Source: Vibrio hepatarius (lineage in GTDB: Bacteria; Pseudomonadota; Gammaproteobacteria; Enterobacterales; Vibrionaceae). From it: a DNA stretch of 64,000 nucleotides. Where the stretch lies: contig NZ_LHPI01000001.1 of assembly GCF_001274785.1 (NCBI RefSeq), positions 372,001 through 436,000 on the forward strand, in the 5' to 3' direction. A program made the translations under genes and the position numbers. How positions within the stretch are numbered: the stretch's first letter is position 1; each line of letters starts with the position of its first letter. Below the pieces are notes generated by a model. That model did no database searches. It had not been told where the DNA came from and was given only the letters and a program-made list of their open reading frames with translations. Positions 47,121 to 56,118 of the stretch are shown here, piece after piece.

Positions 47121-48020
47121 ATGCGTGCAGACGATTTAATCCTGTTTTCACAGGTAGTAGAGATGGGCAGCTTTAGTAAGGTTGCAGAGGCAAATAGCCT
47201 TACAAATTCGGTAGTTAGCAAAAGAATTGCCCGCCTGGAAGAGGAGTTAGGCGTTCAATTATTATATCGAACTACGCGTAAATTAACCCTCACAGAGGCA
47301 GGAAAGGCGCTGACACACGGAGCCAAAAATGTGAAGCAAGCCACTCTTGAAGCTATGGATGCGGTCTCAGGCTTTGGTGAGAATATAAGCGGACACATCA
47401 AAATGTCGGTGCCGTGCATTTCGGGTGATTTAATTTTGGCCGATGCCGTGGCGGAGTTTTGTAACATGCACCCGGGTTTAACCGTCGATATGTCGCTCAA
47501 TAACCGCTTTGTCGACTTAATTGAAGGCGGTTACGATTTGGTCATTCGTACCGGTTATCTGGAAGATTCCAGCTTGATCGCCAGACATATTCTCGACTCT
47601 CAATGGGTGGTGTGCGCCTCGCCAACGTACATTGCGCGAAACTCCAAACCTGCTCGACCGGAAGATTTAGTCAATCACAACTGTTTGCAATATGCGTATC
47701 AAACCACTGGCGCGAGTGAGTGGGAATTTAAAGGCGAAAAGGGCAACTACATTGTCGGTGTCTCGGGTACGTTTAACACTGATAACGCGACAGCACTAAG
47801 AAAAGCGGCGCTCGGCGGGCATGGCATAGCCTACGTGCCAAGGTGTCTGGTTTACCATGATTTACGTAACGGCCAGCTAGTTGATTTGTTCCCAGAGCAG
47901 GTGGGTAAGCGTTTGGGTGTGTATGCGGTTTATCCGTTTACCCGTCAGCCACCAAACAAAGTGAAGCTACTTATCGAGCATATCCGCACACGATACTTGG
48001 CCATTTCTCACTACTTCTAA
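47121..48020 (+). CDS. LysR-family regulator, divergent from the lactate genes
   Basis: A 299-residue LysR protein of the group with GSFSKVAEANSLTNSVVSKRIARLE as helix-turn-helix and a TTRKLTLTEAG linker, followed by the effector domain from about residue 90. Its start is head to head with lldP, which suggests control of lactate uptake and oxidation; E. coli uses a GntR protein (LldR) for this instead. No strong ribosome site precedes the ATG. The effector is presumably lactate or a related acid, which is inference. Confidence 0.85.
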   Translation: MRADDLILFSQVVEMGSFSKVAEANSLTNSVVSKRIARLEEELGVQLLYRTTRKLTLTEAGKALTHGAKNVKQATLEAMDAVSGFGENISGHIKMSVPCISGDLILADAVAEFCNMHPGLTVDMSLNNRFVDLIEGGYDLVIRTGYLEDSSLIARHILDSQWVVCASPTYIARNSKPARPEDLVNHNCLQYAYQTTGASEWEFKGEKGNYIVGVSGTFNTDNATALRKAALGGHGIAYVPRCLVYHDLRNGQLVDLFPEQVGKRLGVYAVYPFTRQPPNKVKLLIEHIRTRYLAISHYF

Positions 48021-48023
48021 AAA

Positions 48024-48052
48024 TAATAAAGCCGACGCATCCTTGCGTCGGC
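48024..48052 (-). terminator. terminator of the ABC ATPase transcript (possibly bidirectional)
   Basis: A 9-bp GC stem (GCCGACGCA with TGCGTCGGC, loop TCCT). On the minus strand it is followed by TTTATTATTTTT, a good tail for the ABC gene; the plus-strand tail (GTGTTGG) is poor for the LysR gene. Confidence 0.75.
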
Positions 48053-48125
48053 GTGTTGGCTACCAATCTAAGGTTGAAGCGATAGATTAGTAGAAATCGG
48101 CGGCCAAACCGAAACTCTTTTGACT

Positions 48126-49748
48126 CTAGGCAACTTTGTCTGGATGTTCCAAATCAAACGACGCCGCAATAAGCTTTTTGGTGTAGTCACTTTGCGGATT
48201 GTGGAAGATTTCTTCTGCGGTTCCTTGTTCCATGACTTCACCTTTTTGCATCACTAACACGCGGTCAGACAGTGCTTTTACCACGCTCAAGTCGTGGCTG
48301 ATAAACAAGAAACCGATGTTGTGCTTCTTCTGAATATCTTTTAGTAGGTCAATCACGGTCAACTGTACTGAGCGATCCAGCGCAGAAGTCGGTTCATCCA
48401 GCAGAATAAAGCTTGGTTCTAAAATCAGCGCGCGTGCAATGGCGATACGTTGACGTTGCCCACCAGAAAACTCATGAGGGTAACGGTTAATTGAATGAGG
48501 ATCTAAGCGAACTTCTTCCAATGCTTTACGAGCTTTTTGCATTCGCTCGCTACGGCTGAGATGAGGCTGGTGGACGGTTAAGCCTTCGGTAATGATTTCA
48601 CCGATGGTCATTCTTGGTGACAGCGAACCGTATGGATCTTGGAACACCATCTGGATGTCTTTTTTGAGCGCGAAGCGTTGTTTCTCAGTCAGTTGAGAAA
48701 GTTTTTGCCCTTTGTATTCAATCTCACCGCTGTATGGCAGTAATCCAATCAGAGCGCGCCCTAGCGTCGATTTGCCCGAGCCGGACTCACCCACGATCCC
48801 AAGTGTTTCACCTTGCTTGAGGTCGAGTGAAATCCCTTTTACCGCTTCAAAGTAGCGGTTCTTGCTTGGCAAAAAGTGTGTATGGGTTAAAAACTTCACG
48901 CGGATGTCGTCTGCTTTGAGCAAAGATGGCGACCTGTCGCAAATGGGATCTTTGCTGCCGTGTGGGATCGAATCTATCAACATTTGGGTGTAACTGTGCT
49001 GCGGATTAGCAAACAGCGCTGCGCATTCACCTTGCTCGACCACATCGCCTTTACACATTACGATGACTCGGTCAGCCAAATGCTTTACCACGCCAAGGTC
49101 GTGGGTGATAAACAAAATCGCCATGCCCATTTTGTTTTGTATTTCTTTCAGTAGATTGAGCACTTCGGCCTGCACCGTTACATCGAGCGCAGTGGTCGGC
49201 TCATCGGCAATCAGAATATCTGGCTCGTTAATCAATGCCATCGCAATCATGATGCGCTGTAGCTGGCCACCAGAAAACTCGTGTGGATACTTAGTGTAAG
49301 CCTGAGTTGGATTTGGCATATGAACCAACTCAAACAGTTCTAACACACGCTGCTTTGCCTGAGATTTAGAGACCCTGCGATGACACATAATCGCTTCGGC
49401 GACCTGAATGCCTACGCGCATATAAGGATTGAGCGACGTCATCGGCTCTTGGAAAATCATTCCGATGCGGTCGCCACGAATGGAGCGCATCTGCTTTTCA
49501 CTTTTATCGAGCAGTTCTTCGCCCTCAAACACTATGCTTGCTTGAGAATGGACGATCGCGTTGTTGGGTAAAAGCTGCATTAGGGCGTTAGTCGAAACAG
49601 ACTTCCCACTGCCGGACTCGCCAACAATCGCCAGCGTTTCACCCTTGTATAGTTCAAAGTTCACATCCTTTACCGCGTCAACGATGCCATCGTTGGTGGT
49701 AAAGCTCACTGAGAGGTGTCTTACCTCTAAAATAGAAGCCTGTGACAT
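48126..49748 (-). CDS. ABC transporter ATPase with two fused nucleotide-binding domains (peptide type)
   Basis: A 540-residue cytoplasmic ATPase with two complete domains. Each has a Walker A GESGSGKS (near residues 43 and 313), a signature FSGGQ and a Walker B aspartate (LIADEPTTALD and FILLDEPTSALD). It has the layout of YejF and of fused DppD-DppF, which power oligopeptide or microcin-type uptake. No permease or periplasmic binding gene lies beside it, so it must work with permeases outside the window or another system. A 164-residue helical protein is encoded 15 bases upstream on the same strand. Confidence 0.9.
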   Translation of the reverse strand: MSQASILEVRHLSVSFTTNDGIVDAVKDVNFELYKGETLAIVGESGSGKSVSTNALMQLLPNNAIVHSQASIVFEGEELLDKSEKQMRSIRGDRIGMIFQEPMTSLNPYMRVGIQVAEAIMCHRRVSKSQAKQRVLELFELVHMPNPTQAYTKYPHEFSGGQLQRIMIAMALINEPDILIADEPTTALDVTVQAEVLNLLKEIQNKMGMAILFITHDLGVVKHLADRVIVMCKGDVVEQGECAALFANPQHSYTQMLIDSIPHGSKDPICDRSPSLLKADDIRVKFLTHTHFLPSKNRYFEAVKGISLDLKQGETLGIVGESGSGKSTLGRALIGLLPYSGEIEYKGQKLSQLTEKQRFALKKDIQMVFQDPYGSLSPRMTIGEIITEGLTVHQPHLSRSERMQKARKALEEVRLDPHSINRYPHEFSGGQRQRIAIARALILEPSFILLDEPTSALDRSVQLTVIDLLKDIQKKHNIGFLFISHDLSVVKALSDRVLVMQKGEVMEQGTAEEIFHNPQSDYTKKLIAASFDLEHPDKVA

Positions 49749-49763
49749 GGGTATTCCTTTATT

Positions 49764-50258
49764 TTAATTAATGAGACGAGCGCTTTCTGGTGTTGGGGAA
49801 TGGGCTTTCAGTGTGGCAAAATGGTGGTGCGCTCTTTGTACGCGTTCGAATTCAAGCATCCACTGTGCGTTACGCTGCGCACTACAAAAGGCCGCCATAT
49901 GCTGCAATAGCTCTTCACTGTTTTTATCCAGAATATGGTAGGTCGCTTTGACTAAGTCAGCGCTTTCAATCGAGAGAAACTGTAGTAGTGCGTAGCTTTG
50001 ATTGAGCAGTTCAAACGCTCGGTCGTGTTGTCCCAATTTATTGAGAATTTCCGATTGCGATACTGCGGCATCGCGCAAGCCAGTGAGCAAACAGCTAAAC
50101 TGACACGGTTTGGTGTCTTTGCAATCGAGAGCCGATTGAATATGGGTTGGAAGGTGGCAAAGCACCTGATCATACAGATAGTGAGCTTCAGGCCAGTGGC
50201 CTTGTTCTAATAACTGCTCAGCTTTGAGATAGTGAGTCCAGCACTGCTGTAGATCCAT
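49764..50258 (-). CDS. hypothetical helical protein in an operon with the ABC ATPase
   Basis: A 164-residue soluble protein with no signal peptide. It is predicted mainly helical with a TPR-like spacing at the N-terminus (YLKAEQLLEQGHWPEAHYLYDQ) and further helices to about 150. Several cysteines and histidines (CKDTKPCQFSC, HHH-type clusters) are scattered, but no motif is convincing. Fifteen bases before the ABC ATPase gene on the same strand suggest joint transcription. Function unknown; a binding or regulatory role for the ATPase would fit. Confidence 0.65.
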   Translation of the reverse strand: MDLQQCWTHYLKAEQLLEQGHWPEAHYLYDQVLCHLPTHIQSALDCKDTKPCQFSCLLTGLRDAAVSQSEILNKLGQHDRAFELLNQSYALLQFLSIESADLVKATYHILDKNSEELLQHMAAFCSAQRNAQWMLEFERVQRAHHHFATLKAHSPTPESARLIN

Positions 50259-50312
50259 GTTTTATACTCCACCAGAATTACGTTCTCGCATATTTAAATG
50301 CAATTAATTCTC

Positions 50313-50333
50313 TATTGCAAATAATTATCATTT
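50313..50333. promoter_or_regulatory. Fur-box-like site and repeated ATTGCAAAT motifs
   Basis: ATTATCATTT (50324-50333) is an exact right half of the classic Fur site, and the left half matches at about 6 of 10 positions. ATTGCAAATAA and ATTGCAAATTA recur 21 bases apart (50314 and 50335), with an inverted TGCAATTAA upstream (50299-50307). The site lies between the helical protein and ABC genes on one side and the Lon-type protease gene on the other. Iron control is only a suggestion. Confidence 0.4.
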
Positions 50334-50458
50334 AATTGCAAATTAAAAATAAGTTGGTGGATATTTAATCACTTGAACTTAAATAGTGCGTAAGTCACTA
50401 AAATATAACCAAATCTAGCCTAAACTAGTGGAATATTAGAATAATAAGGAAATTTGAG

Positions 50459-52819
50459 ATGGCTATTCAACGGCTAGAAGCCAGCAAGCTTTACCATGCT
50501 GCAGAGCTAGAAATGTTGCCAAGCAAGTCGACAAAAGAGTTGGCGCCAATCGATGAGATCGTCGGGCAGAAACGTGCGCAGAAAGCGGTAGAGTTCGCGA
50601 TGTCGATCAAAGAGAAAGGCTACAACATCTATGCGATTGGCCAGAACGGGCTTGGAAAGCGCACTATGATCCTGCGTTATCTGAATCGACACAAGCACGA
50701 CGTAAATGACCTCTACGACTGGTGTTATGTGGCGAATTTCGATGATGTCCGTACGCCAAAAGTACTCAAACTGCCATGTGGAGTGGGCAGTCGGTTCAGA
50801 CAAGATATCGAGAAACTCATCTCTAAATTGCTTAACGCACTGCCACTTGCGTTCGACAATGAAATTTACTACAGCCGTGCAGACAAGCTGAAAAATCAGC
50901 TGGCGCAAAAACAAGAAGCGGAGCTGGCGCAGATAGCCAAAGAAGCAAAAGCGCAAGGTATCAGTCTGACCATCACCACTCAGGGCGACTATCAATTTGT
51001 CGCTATGAATGGCGAAGAGATGCACACCGAAGAGAGCTTCGACAATCTAAGTAAGAAAGAACAAGAACATTTCAGCGATACGATTGATGCGCTGGAAGTG
51101 CAGCTGCGCGATATGGTGAGACAGCTGACAGAATGGGAAGAGTCGTACAGCGATAAGATCAAAAAGCTTAACGACGAAGTCACACTCGACGTTATCGCTC
51201 ATTTCATCAAACAGTTGAAGAAGGACTATTCTCGTTACCCAGAGATTAAGGCGTACCTAAAAGACCTACAGAAAGATATCGTTGAAAACGCCGATATTTT
51301 CTTAGAGAAAAGCGAAGAGCAGGCGGAGATTGCCAGTGCGTCATTGGATAAGAAACTGCCGCGCCGCTACAAGATTAACGTTCTAGTAAGCCGCAAAAAA
51401 GAAGACTTCCCGATTGTGGTGGAAGAGAACCCGAACTACCACTCGTTGTTTGGTTATGTGGAAACCGCAACGTTCAAAGGTACCGTGTTTACGGATTTCT
51501 CATTGATTCGTCCGGGCAGTTTGCACAAAGCGAACGGCGGCGTGTTATTGATGGATGCGCAAAAGGTATTGGAGCAGCCGTATGTTTGGGATGGTCTAAA
51601 ACGAGCCTTGCGGGCTCGCCAGTTGAGTTACACTTCGCTGGAGAAAGAAGTCACTCTTACCGGCACAGTATCACTCGATCCTGAACCGATTCCATTGGAT
51701 GTGAAGATCATCTTGTTCGGCGATTACCGCACTTATCAATTGCTGCAGCACTACGATCCGGAGTTTAGCGAACTGTTCAGAGTGACCGCAGATTTTGAAG
51801 ACGAGATGACGCGTACCGATGAATCTGAGCTGCATTACGCGCGCTTTATTTCCAGTGTCGTTAATGACAACAACATGCTGCATTGCGACCGCAAAGCGAT
51901 CGCGCGCATTATTGAGCACAGCTCTCGACTAGCGGGCGATCAGAACAAGCTCTCTTTGCATTCCGCGCATATCGCGAACCTGTTGCGAGAGTCCAATTAT
52001 GTGGCTAGGCAGGCGAACTCAAACATGATTCGTTCGAGCCATGTAGAGGAAGCGTTAGCGAACCAAGAGCTGCGTGTTAGCCGCTTGAAAGATACCGTCA
52101 TGGAAGGATTTGTGAACGGCACGACGCTGATCCAAACCGAAGGTACGGCGATTGGTCAGGTCAACGCGTTATCGGTGTTAAGTACTAGCGAATATATGTT
52201 TGGTGCGCCAAACCGAATCACCGCGACGACCTGTTACGGCGAGGGTGATGTGATCGACATTGAGCGCAGTGTTGACCTAGGCGGTAGCATTCACTCCAAA
52301 GGGGTAATGATCCTCAGTGCCTACTTGTCATCGGTGTTCGGCAAAACCGCTAAGGTGCCGCTCAATACCACCATCACCTTCGAGCAATCTTATGGTGGCG
52401 TGGATGGTGACAGCGCGAGTATGGCAGAGTTTTGTGCCGTGGTATCCGCGTTCTCGAAACAACCAAACCGTCAGGATATTGCGATTACTGGCTCAATGAA
52501 CCAGTTTGGCGAAGCACAGCCAATTGGCGGGGTGAATGAGAAGATCGAAGGTTTCTTCGATGTGTGTACCATTAAAGGCCGTAGCCACGAGCAAGGAGTG
52601 ATTATTCCTCGTGCGAACACTCACAACCTGATGTTGAGACAAGATGTGGTGAAAGCGGTCGAAAAAGGCGAGTTTCATATCTGGGCAATAGACCACGTGA
52701 CTGAGGCAATCGAGCTGTTTATGGGTAAACCAGCCGGCACCTTGAGTGAAGAGGGCAGTTACCCGATCAATACTGTCTTTGGTATTGCTCAAGCGAAACT
52801 TAACTCACTACGTAAATAA
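50459..52819 (+). CDS. Lon-related ATP-dependent protease (S16 family)
   Basis: A 786-residue protein. An N-terminal AAA-type region carries a degenerate Walker A (GQNGLGKRT, near 62), the middle is helical with a coiled-coil stretch near 150-270, and the C-terminal third is a Lon protease domain. The catalytic pair is S652 (GDSASMAEF) and K695 (GGVNEKIEGF), 43 residues apart as in E. coli Lon. This differs from housekeeping Lon, whose substrate-binding N-domain is absent, and is close to the LonB-like annotated proteins of Vibrio and Shewanella. The start follows AAGGAAA. It is a monocistronic gene with a terminator after it. Confidence 0.88.
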   Translation: MAIQRLEASKLYHAAELEMLPSKSTKELAPIDEIVGQKRAQKAVEFAMSIKEKGYNIYAIGQNGLGKRTMILRYLNRHKHDVNDLYDWCYVANFDDVRTPKVLKLPCGVGSRFRQDIEKLISKLLNALPLAFDNEIYYSRADKLKNQLAQKQEAELAQIAKEAKAQGISLTITTQGDYQFVAMNGEEMHTEESFDNLSKKEQEHFSDTIDALEVQLRDMVRQLTEWEESYSDKIKKLNDEVTLDVIAHFIKQLKKDYSRYPEIKAYLKDLQKDIVENADIFLEKSEEQAEIASASLDKKLPRRYKINVLVSRKKEDFPIVVEENPNYHSLFGYVETATFKGTVFTDFSLIRPGSLHKANGGVLLMDAQKVLEQPYVWDGLKRALRARQLSYTSLEKEVTLTGTVSLDPEPIPLDVKIILFGDYRTYQLLQHYDPEFSELFRVTADFEDEMTRTDESELHYARFISSVVNDNNMLHCDRKAIARIIEHSSRLAGDQNKLSLHSAHIANLLRESNYVARQANSNMIRSSHVEEALANQELRVSRLKDTVMEGFVNGTTLIQTEGTAIGQVNALSVLSTSEYMFGAPNRITATTCYGEGDVIDIERSVDLGGSIHSKGVMILSAYLSSVFGKTAKVPLNTTITFEQSYGGVDGDSASMAEFCAVVSAFSKQPNRQDIAITGSMNQFGEAQPIGGVNEKIEGFFDVCTIKGRSHEQGVIIPRANTHNLMLRQDVVKAVEKGEFHIWAIDHVTEAIELFMGKPAGTLSEEGSYPINTVFGIAQAKLNSLRK

Positions 52820-52837
52820 TAAAAAGTTAGTAACGAA

Positions 52838-52863
52838 AAAGGGCTTCTGATTGGAAGCCCTTT
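52838..52863. terminator. bidirectional terminator between the Lon-type protease gene and ldhA
   Basis: A 10-bp stem (AAAGGGCTTC with GAAGCCCTTT, loop TGATTG). The minus strand has a strong TTTTT tail for ldhA; the plus strand has TTTGCTT. Confidence 0.85.
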
Positions 52864-52879
52864 GCTTATCTGGTAACGT

Positions 52880-53878
52880 TTAAAACTCGATCAATTCATT
52901 GCCTGAACGCTTACCTTCTTGGAACGCCGCGACACTGCCGAGTGTTGTGTCGGCGATATTACCGAGCGCTTCGTCGGTTAAGAATGCCTGATGTCCAGTA
53001 AACAGCACGTTGTGACACGCGGATAGGCGACGGAATACATCATCGACGATGACATCGTTGGATTTGTCACGGAAGAACAGCTCTTTCTCGTTCTCATACA
53101 CATCCAAACCCAGTGCGCCGATACGGCCTTTCTTTAGCGCCTCGATCGCCGCAGATGCATCCAATAATCCACCACGGCTGGTGTTAATGATCATCACACC
53201 ATCTTTCATTTGATTGAAGGCTTTCTCATCCAGCAAGTGGTAGTTTTCTTCAGACATTGGACAATGCAGCGTGATCACATCGCTTTGTTGAAACAACTGA
53301 TCTTTGCTGCAGTATGTCGCACCCATTTCAATCGCTAGCGGGTTTTCATATGGGTCAAAGCAGAGAATGTTCATGCCTAGCCCTTTAAGAATGCGCATTG
53401 TCGCGATACCGATTTTACCCGTGCCGATGACACCTGCGGTTTTACCGTGGAAGTTAAAGCCGACTAAGCCGTCCAACGAGAAGTTGGCGTCACGGGTTCT
53501 CTGGTACGCTTTATGGAAGCGACGGTTTAGGCTCATCATTAAACCCACCGTGTGCTCAGCGACGGACTCTGGTGAATAAGCTGGTACGCGAACGACTTGG
53601 ATGCCGAGTTGTTTGGCTGCGTCTAAATCGACGCGGTCAAACCCTGCGCAGCGCATTGCGACCATCTTAACCCCATGCTCGGCAAGTGACTTCAGCACTT
53701 CAGCGGATAAATCGTCATTCACAAACGGGCAGACGACTTGCGAACCTTGCGCCATCTTGGCGGTTTTCGGTGTTAAAGCGAAATCGTGGAAATGGAGATT
53801 AAAGCCAAACTGCTTATTGGCCTTACGAAATGACACTTCGTCGTACGATTTAGCGCTGAATAATGCGACATCTAACAT
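52880..53878 (-). CDS. ldhA: fermentative D-lactate dehydrogenase
   Basis: A 332-residue NAD-dependent 2-hydroxyacid dehydrogenase that reduces pyruvate to D-lactate during fermentation. The nucleotide site is GVIGTGKIG (residues about 148-156), and the catalytic set is the Arg of INTSRGG, the Glu of LDVYENE and the late His of TGHQAFLT. It is the producing enzyme, opposite in flux to the respiratory D-lactate dehydrogenase at 40721-43558. It stands alone, ended by the shared hairpin at 52838. Confidence 0.93.
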   Translation of the reverse strand: MLDVALFSAKSYDEVSFRKANKQFGFNLHFHDFALTPKTAKMAQGSQVVCPFVNDDLSAEVLKSLAEHGVKMVAMRCAGFDRVDLDAAKQLGIQVVRVPAYSPESVAEHTVGLMMSLNRRFHKAYQRTRDANFSLDGLVGFNFHGKTAGVIGTGKIGIATMRILKGLGMNILCFDPYENPLAIEMGATYCSKDQLFQQSDVITLHCPMSEENYHLLDEKAFNQMKDGVMIINTSRGGLLDASAAIEALKKGRIGALGLDVYENEKELFFRDKSNDVIVDDVFRRLSACHNVLFTGHQAFLTDEALGNIADTTLGSVAAFQEGKRSGNELIEF

Positions 53879-54044
53879 AAAGAGCCTCTCAAAATAGATG
53901 CTGGAGGGAAATTGCTCTTATTGAACCTCTAAATAATAAAAAATTAAACCATCAATTTATTGTGGGTTCATTCTTGATTCGTGAGCTTGAGAGCGCAGGG
54001 TGATGTGGTAGAATCTGCGCAAATTCGACTAACAAGCAGCAGTC

Positions 54045-54563
54045 ATGAGACATTTAAAAACTACCGTTCACCCGGATATTGAACATTTGGACGACAAAAC
54101 CGTTTTTCAGCGTAAAGCGGCACGTGCGATTGTCGTCGAAGGTGAAAATATCTTACTGCTCTACACCGAGCGTTACCACGATTACACCATTCCTGGTGGT
54201 GGCTTGGACGAAGGTGAAGATGTGATTGCTGGTATGGTCAGAGAGCTTCAGGAAGAAACGGGTGCGCGCAACATTCATAGCATTAAACCTTTTGGTATTT
54301 ATGAAGAGTTTCGCCCTTGGTACAAAGACGACGCGGACGTGATGCACATGACATCTTACTGCTACAGCTGCAAAATTGATGCGCAGTTAGGTGAAACCGC
54401 GTATGAAGACTACGAAGTGAAAAACGGTATGAAGCCAGTTTGGGTCAACATCCATGATGCGATTGCTCACAACGAGAAAACCATCGCGGAAAGCCCAAAG
54501 AAAGGCATGAGCATCGAACGTGAAACGTATCTACTGCACTTGATTGCCAAAGAAATGCTTTAA
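54045..54563 (+). CDS. Nudix hydrolase
   Basis: A 172-residue protein with a complete Nudix box (GGLDEGEDVIAGMVRELQEETGA, residues about 52-74) whose Glu residues bind Mg2+ to cut a nucleoside diphosphate linkage. Flanking strands (ARAIVVEGENILLL) fit the fold. Family substrates range from nucleotide sugars to oxidised nucleotides, and nothing here narrows it. It is a single gene followed by a strong terminator. Confidence 0.87.
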   Translation: MRHLKTTVHPDIEHLDDKTVFQRKAARAIVVEGENILLLYTERYHDYTIPGGGLDEGEDVIAGMVRELQEETGARNIHSIKPFGIYEEFRPWYKDDADVMHMTSYCYSCKIDAQLGETAYEDYEVKNGMKPVWVNIHDAIAHNEKTIAESPKKGMSIERETYLLHLIAKEML

Positions 54564-54600
54564 CAAGCTGCGCATACCAAATACTAAGAAACAACAAAGA

Positions 54601-54632
54601 AAAAGCCCTCGAGATACGTCGAGGGCTTTTTT
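54601..54632. terminator. terminator between the Nudix and alcohol dehydrogenase genes
   Basis: A 12-bp stem (AAAAGCCCTCGA with TCGAGGGCTTTT, loop GATACG) with a T run on the plus side and an A run on the other, so it can serve both convergent genes. Confidence 0.92.
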
Positions 54633-54667
54633 ATCTGTCATTAATCCGTGTCGGATTACGCTATAGA

Positions 54668-55816
54668 TTACATCGCAGCTTCGAAAATCGCTGTGATCTC
54701 TTCGTGCGTCGCTTGTTTAGGGTTAGTGAAACCACAAGCATCTTTTAGTGCGTTGTCGGCAAGCGTTGGGATGTCTTCCGCTTTCGCGCCTAGCTCTTGG
54801 ATGCCTGCTGGGATGCCAACATCTTTCGCTAGTGACACGATAGCTTCAATCGCTGCGTCTGCACCTTGCTCTGGTGTCATACCTTCAACGTTCACACCTA
54901 GTGATTTTGCTACGTCACGTAGACGAGCAGGCACGACTTGCGCGTTGTAGCGCTGTACGTGTGGTAGAAGAATCGCATTACACACACCGTGTGGTAGGTC
55001 GTAGAAACCGCCCAGTTGGTGCGCCATTGCGTGAACATAGCCAAGTGATGCGTTGTTAAATGCCATACCCGCCATGAATTGCGCGTAAGCCATTTGTTCA
55101 CGAGCTTCTAGGTTACTGCCATCCTTAACTGCAGTACGTAGGTGAGCTTGGATCAGTTCGATCGCTTTAATTGCGACAGCGTCAGTAATCGGCGTTGCCG
55201 CAGTTGAAACGTACGCTTCCACCGCGTGAGTCAGTGCATCCATACCAGTTGCCGCAGTCAAAGACGCTGGTTTAGCAAGCATTAGCTCAGGGTCGTTAAC
55301 CGAGATTAGCGGAGTAGTGTGCTTATCTACGATTGCCATTTTGATATGACGTTCTTCATCGGTGATGATGCAGAAACGAGTCATTTCAGAGGCAGTACCT
55401 GCCGTGGTGTTGATAGAAACTAGAGGTAGCATTGGTTTAGCTGATTGGTCAACGCCTTCGTAATCACCGATTTTTCCGCCGTTTGCCGCAACTAAAGAAA
55501 TGCCTTTTGCACAGTCGTGTGGTGAACCACCGCCCAAAGAGACAACGAAATCACAGTCATTCGCTTTTAGCAGCGCAAGACCGTCATTAACGTTAGAAAT
55601 CGTAGGGTTGGGTTGTGTGCCATCAAAGACTACAGTTTCGACGTCACGTTCAGTCAAAAGGTCTTGGACTTTCTTAACGACACCGATTTGGTTCAGAATT
55701 TTATCGGTAACAATAAGACCTTTTTTAAAACCTTTTGACTGAATACTGTCTGCTGCGTCTTTAAGACAGCCTGCGCCCATCAAATTTACTGTAGGGATGA
55801 AAAATGCACTCGTCAT
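54668..55816 (-). CDS. yiaY: iron-containing alcohol dehydrogenase, YiaY type
   Basis: A 382-residue group III alcohol dehydrogenase, NAD-dependent. The NAD site is [10 protein letters not shown] (residues about 95-104). The iron ligands are D193, H197, H262 and H276 ([19 protein letters not shown] and LPHG), with the same spacings as in FucO. The sequence tracks E. coli YiaY closely along its length. Physiological substrate is a short alcohol or aldehyde such as ethanol or lactaldehyde. The start follows a spaced purine stretch. The upstream 240 bases are AT-rich and without a gene. Confidence 0.9.
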   Translation of the reverse strand: MTSAFFIPTVNLMGAGCLKDAADSIQSKGFKKGLIVTDKILNQIGVVKKVQDLLTERDVETVVFDGTQPNPTISNVNDGLALLKANDCDFVVSLGGGSPHDCAKGISLVAANGGKIGDYEGVDQSAKPMLPLVSINTTAGTASEMTRFCIITDEERHIKMAIVDKHTTPLISVNDPELMLAKPASLTAATGMDALTHAVEAYVSTAATPITDAVAIKAIELIQAHLRTAVKDGSNLEAREQMAYAQFMAGMAFNNASLGYVHAMAHQLGGFYDLPHGVCNAILLPHVQRYNAQVVPARLRDVAKSLGVNVEGMTPEQGADAAIEAIVSLAKDVGIPAGIQELGAKAEDIPTLADNALKDACGFTNPKQATHEEITAIFEAAM

Positions 55817-56064
55817 TGTATTACTCCATTGTTATGTGTTTATTGGAAAGAGCTTATAAGTTTTTGGTTGCATATCTTTTCACTGAGTATAGATGAACTC
55901 ACTTAATCTCCTACTTCTTAATGAGTAGTTTGATGTGAAATTGTGATATGCGCACGATTGTATAATTTTCTTGATAAAGTTATTTATTTTTAGTGACTTA
56001 ATGTGAGTTGCTTGTTCAGGTTTTTGGTAGGATGAGTTGCGAGCTGTTGATGGATGTAAAAATA

Positions 56065-56099
56065 AAAAAGCCCTTTAAACGGAAATTTAAAGGGCTTTT
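56065..56099 (-). terminator. intrinsic terminator after elbB
   Basis: A 14-bp stem (AAAAGCCCTTTAAA with TTTAAAGGGCTTTT) with a T-rich tail on the minus strand. It closes the elbB transcript. The rest of the 302-base gap from 55817 shows no gene or clear site. Confidence 0.88.
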
Positions 56100-56118
56100 G
56101 TTGAATAAATATACAATT

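Noticed and set aside
48061..48076. A third copy of the lldP/dld element (TACCAATCTAAGG)
   Set aside because: It matches only the first part, and it lies downstream of the genes on both strands rather than before a start codon.
55942..55957. A CRP site upstream of the alcohol dehydrogenase gene
   Set aside because: TGTGA is present but the second half does not match in the right phase.
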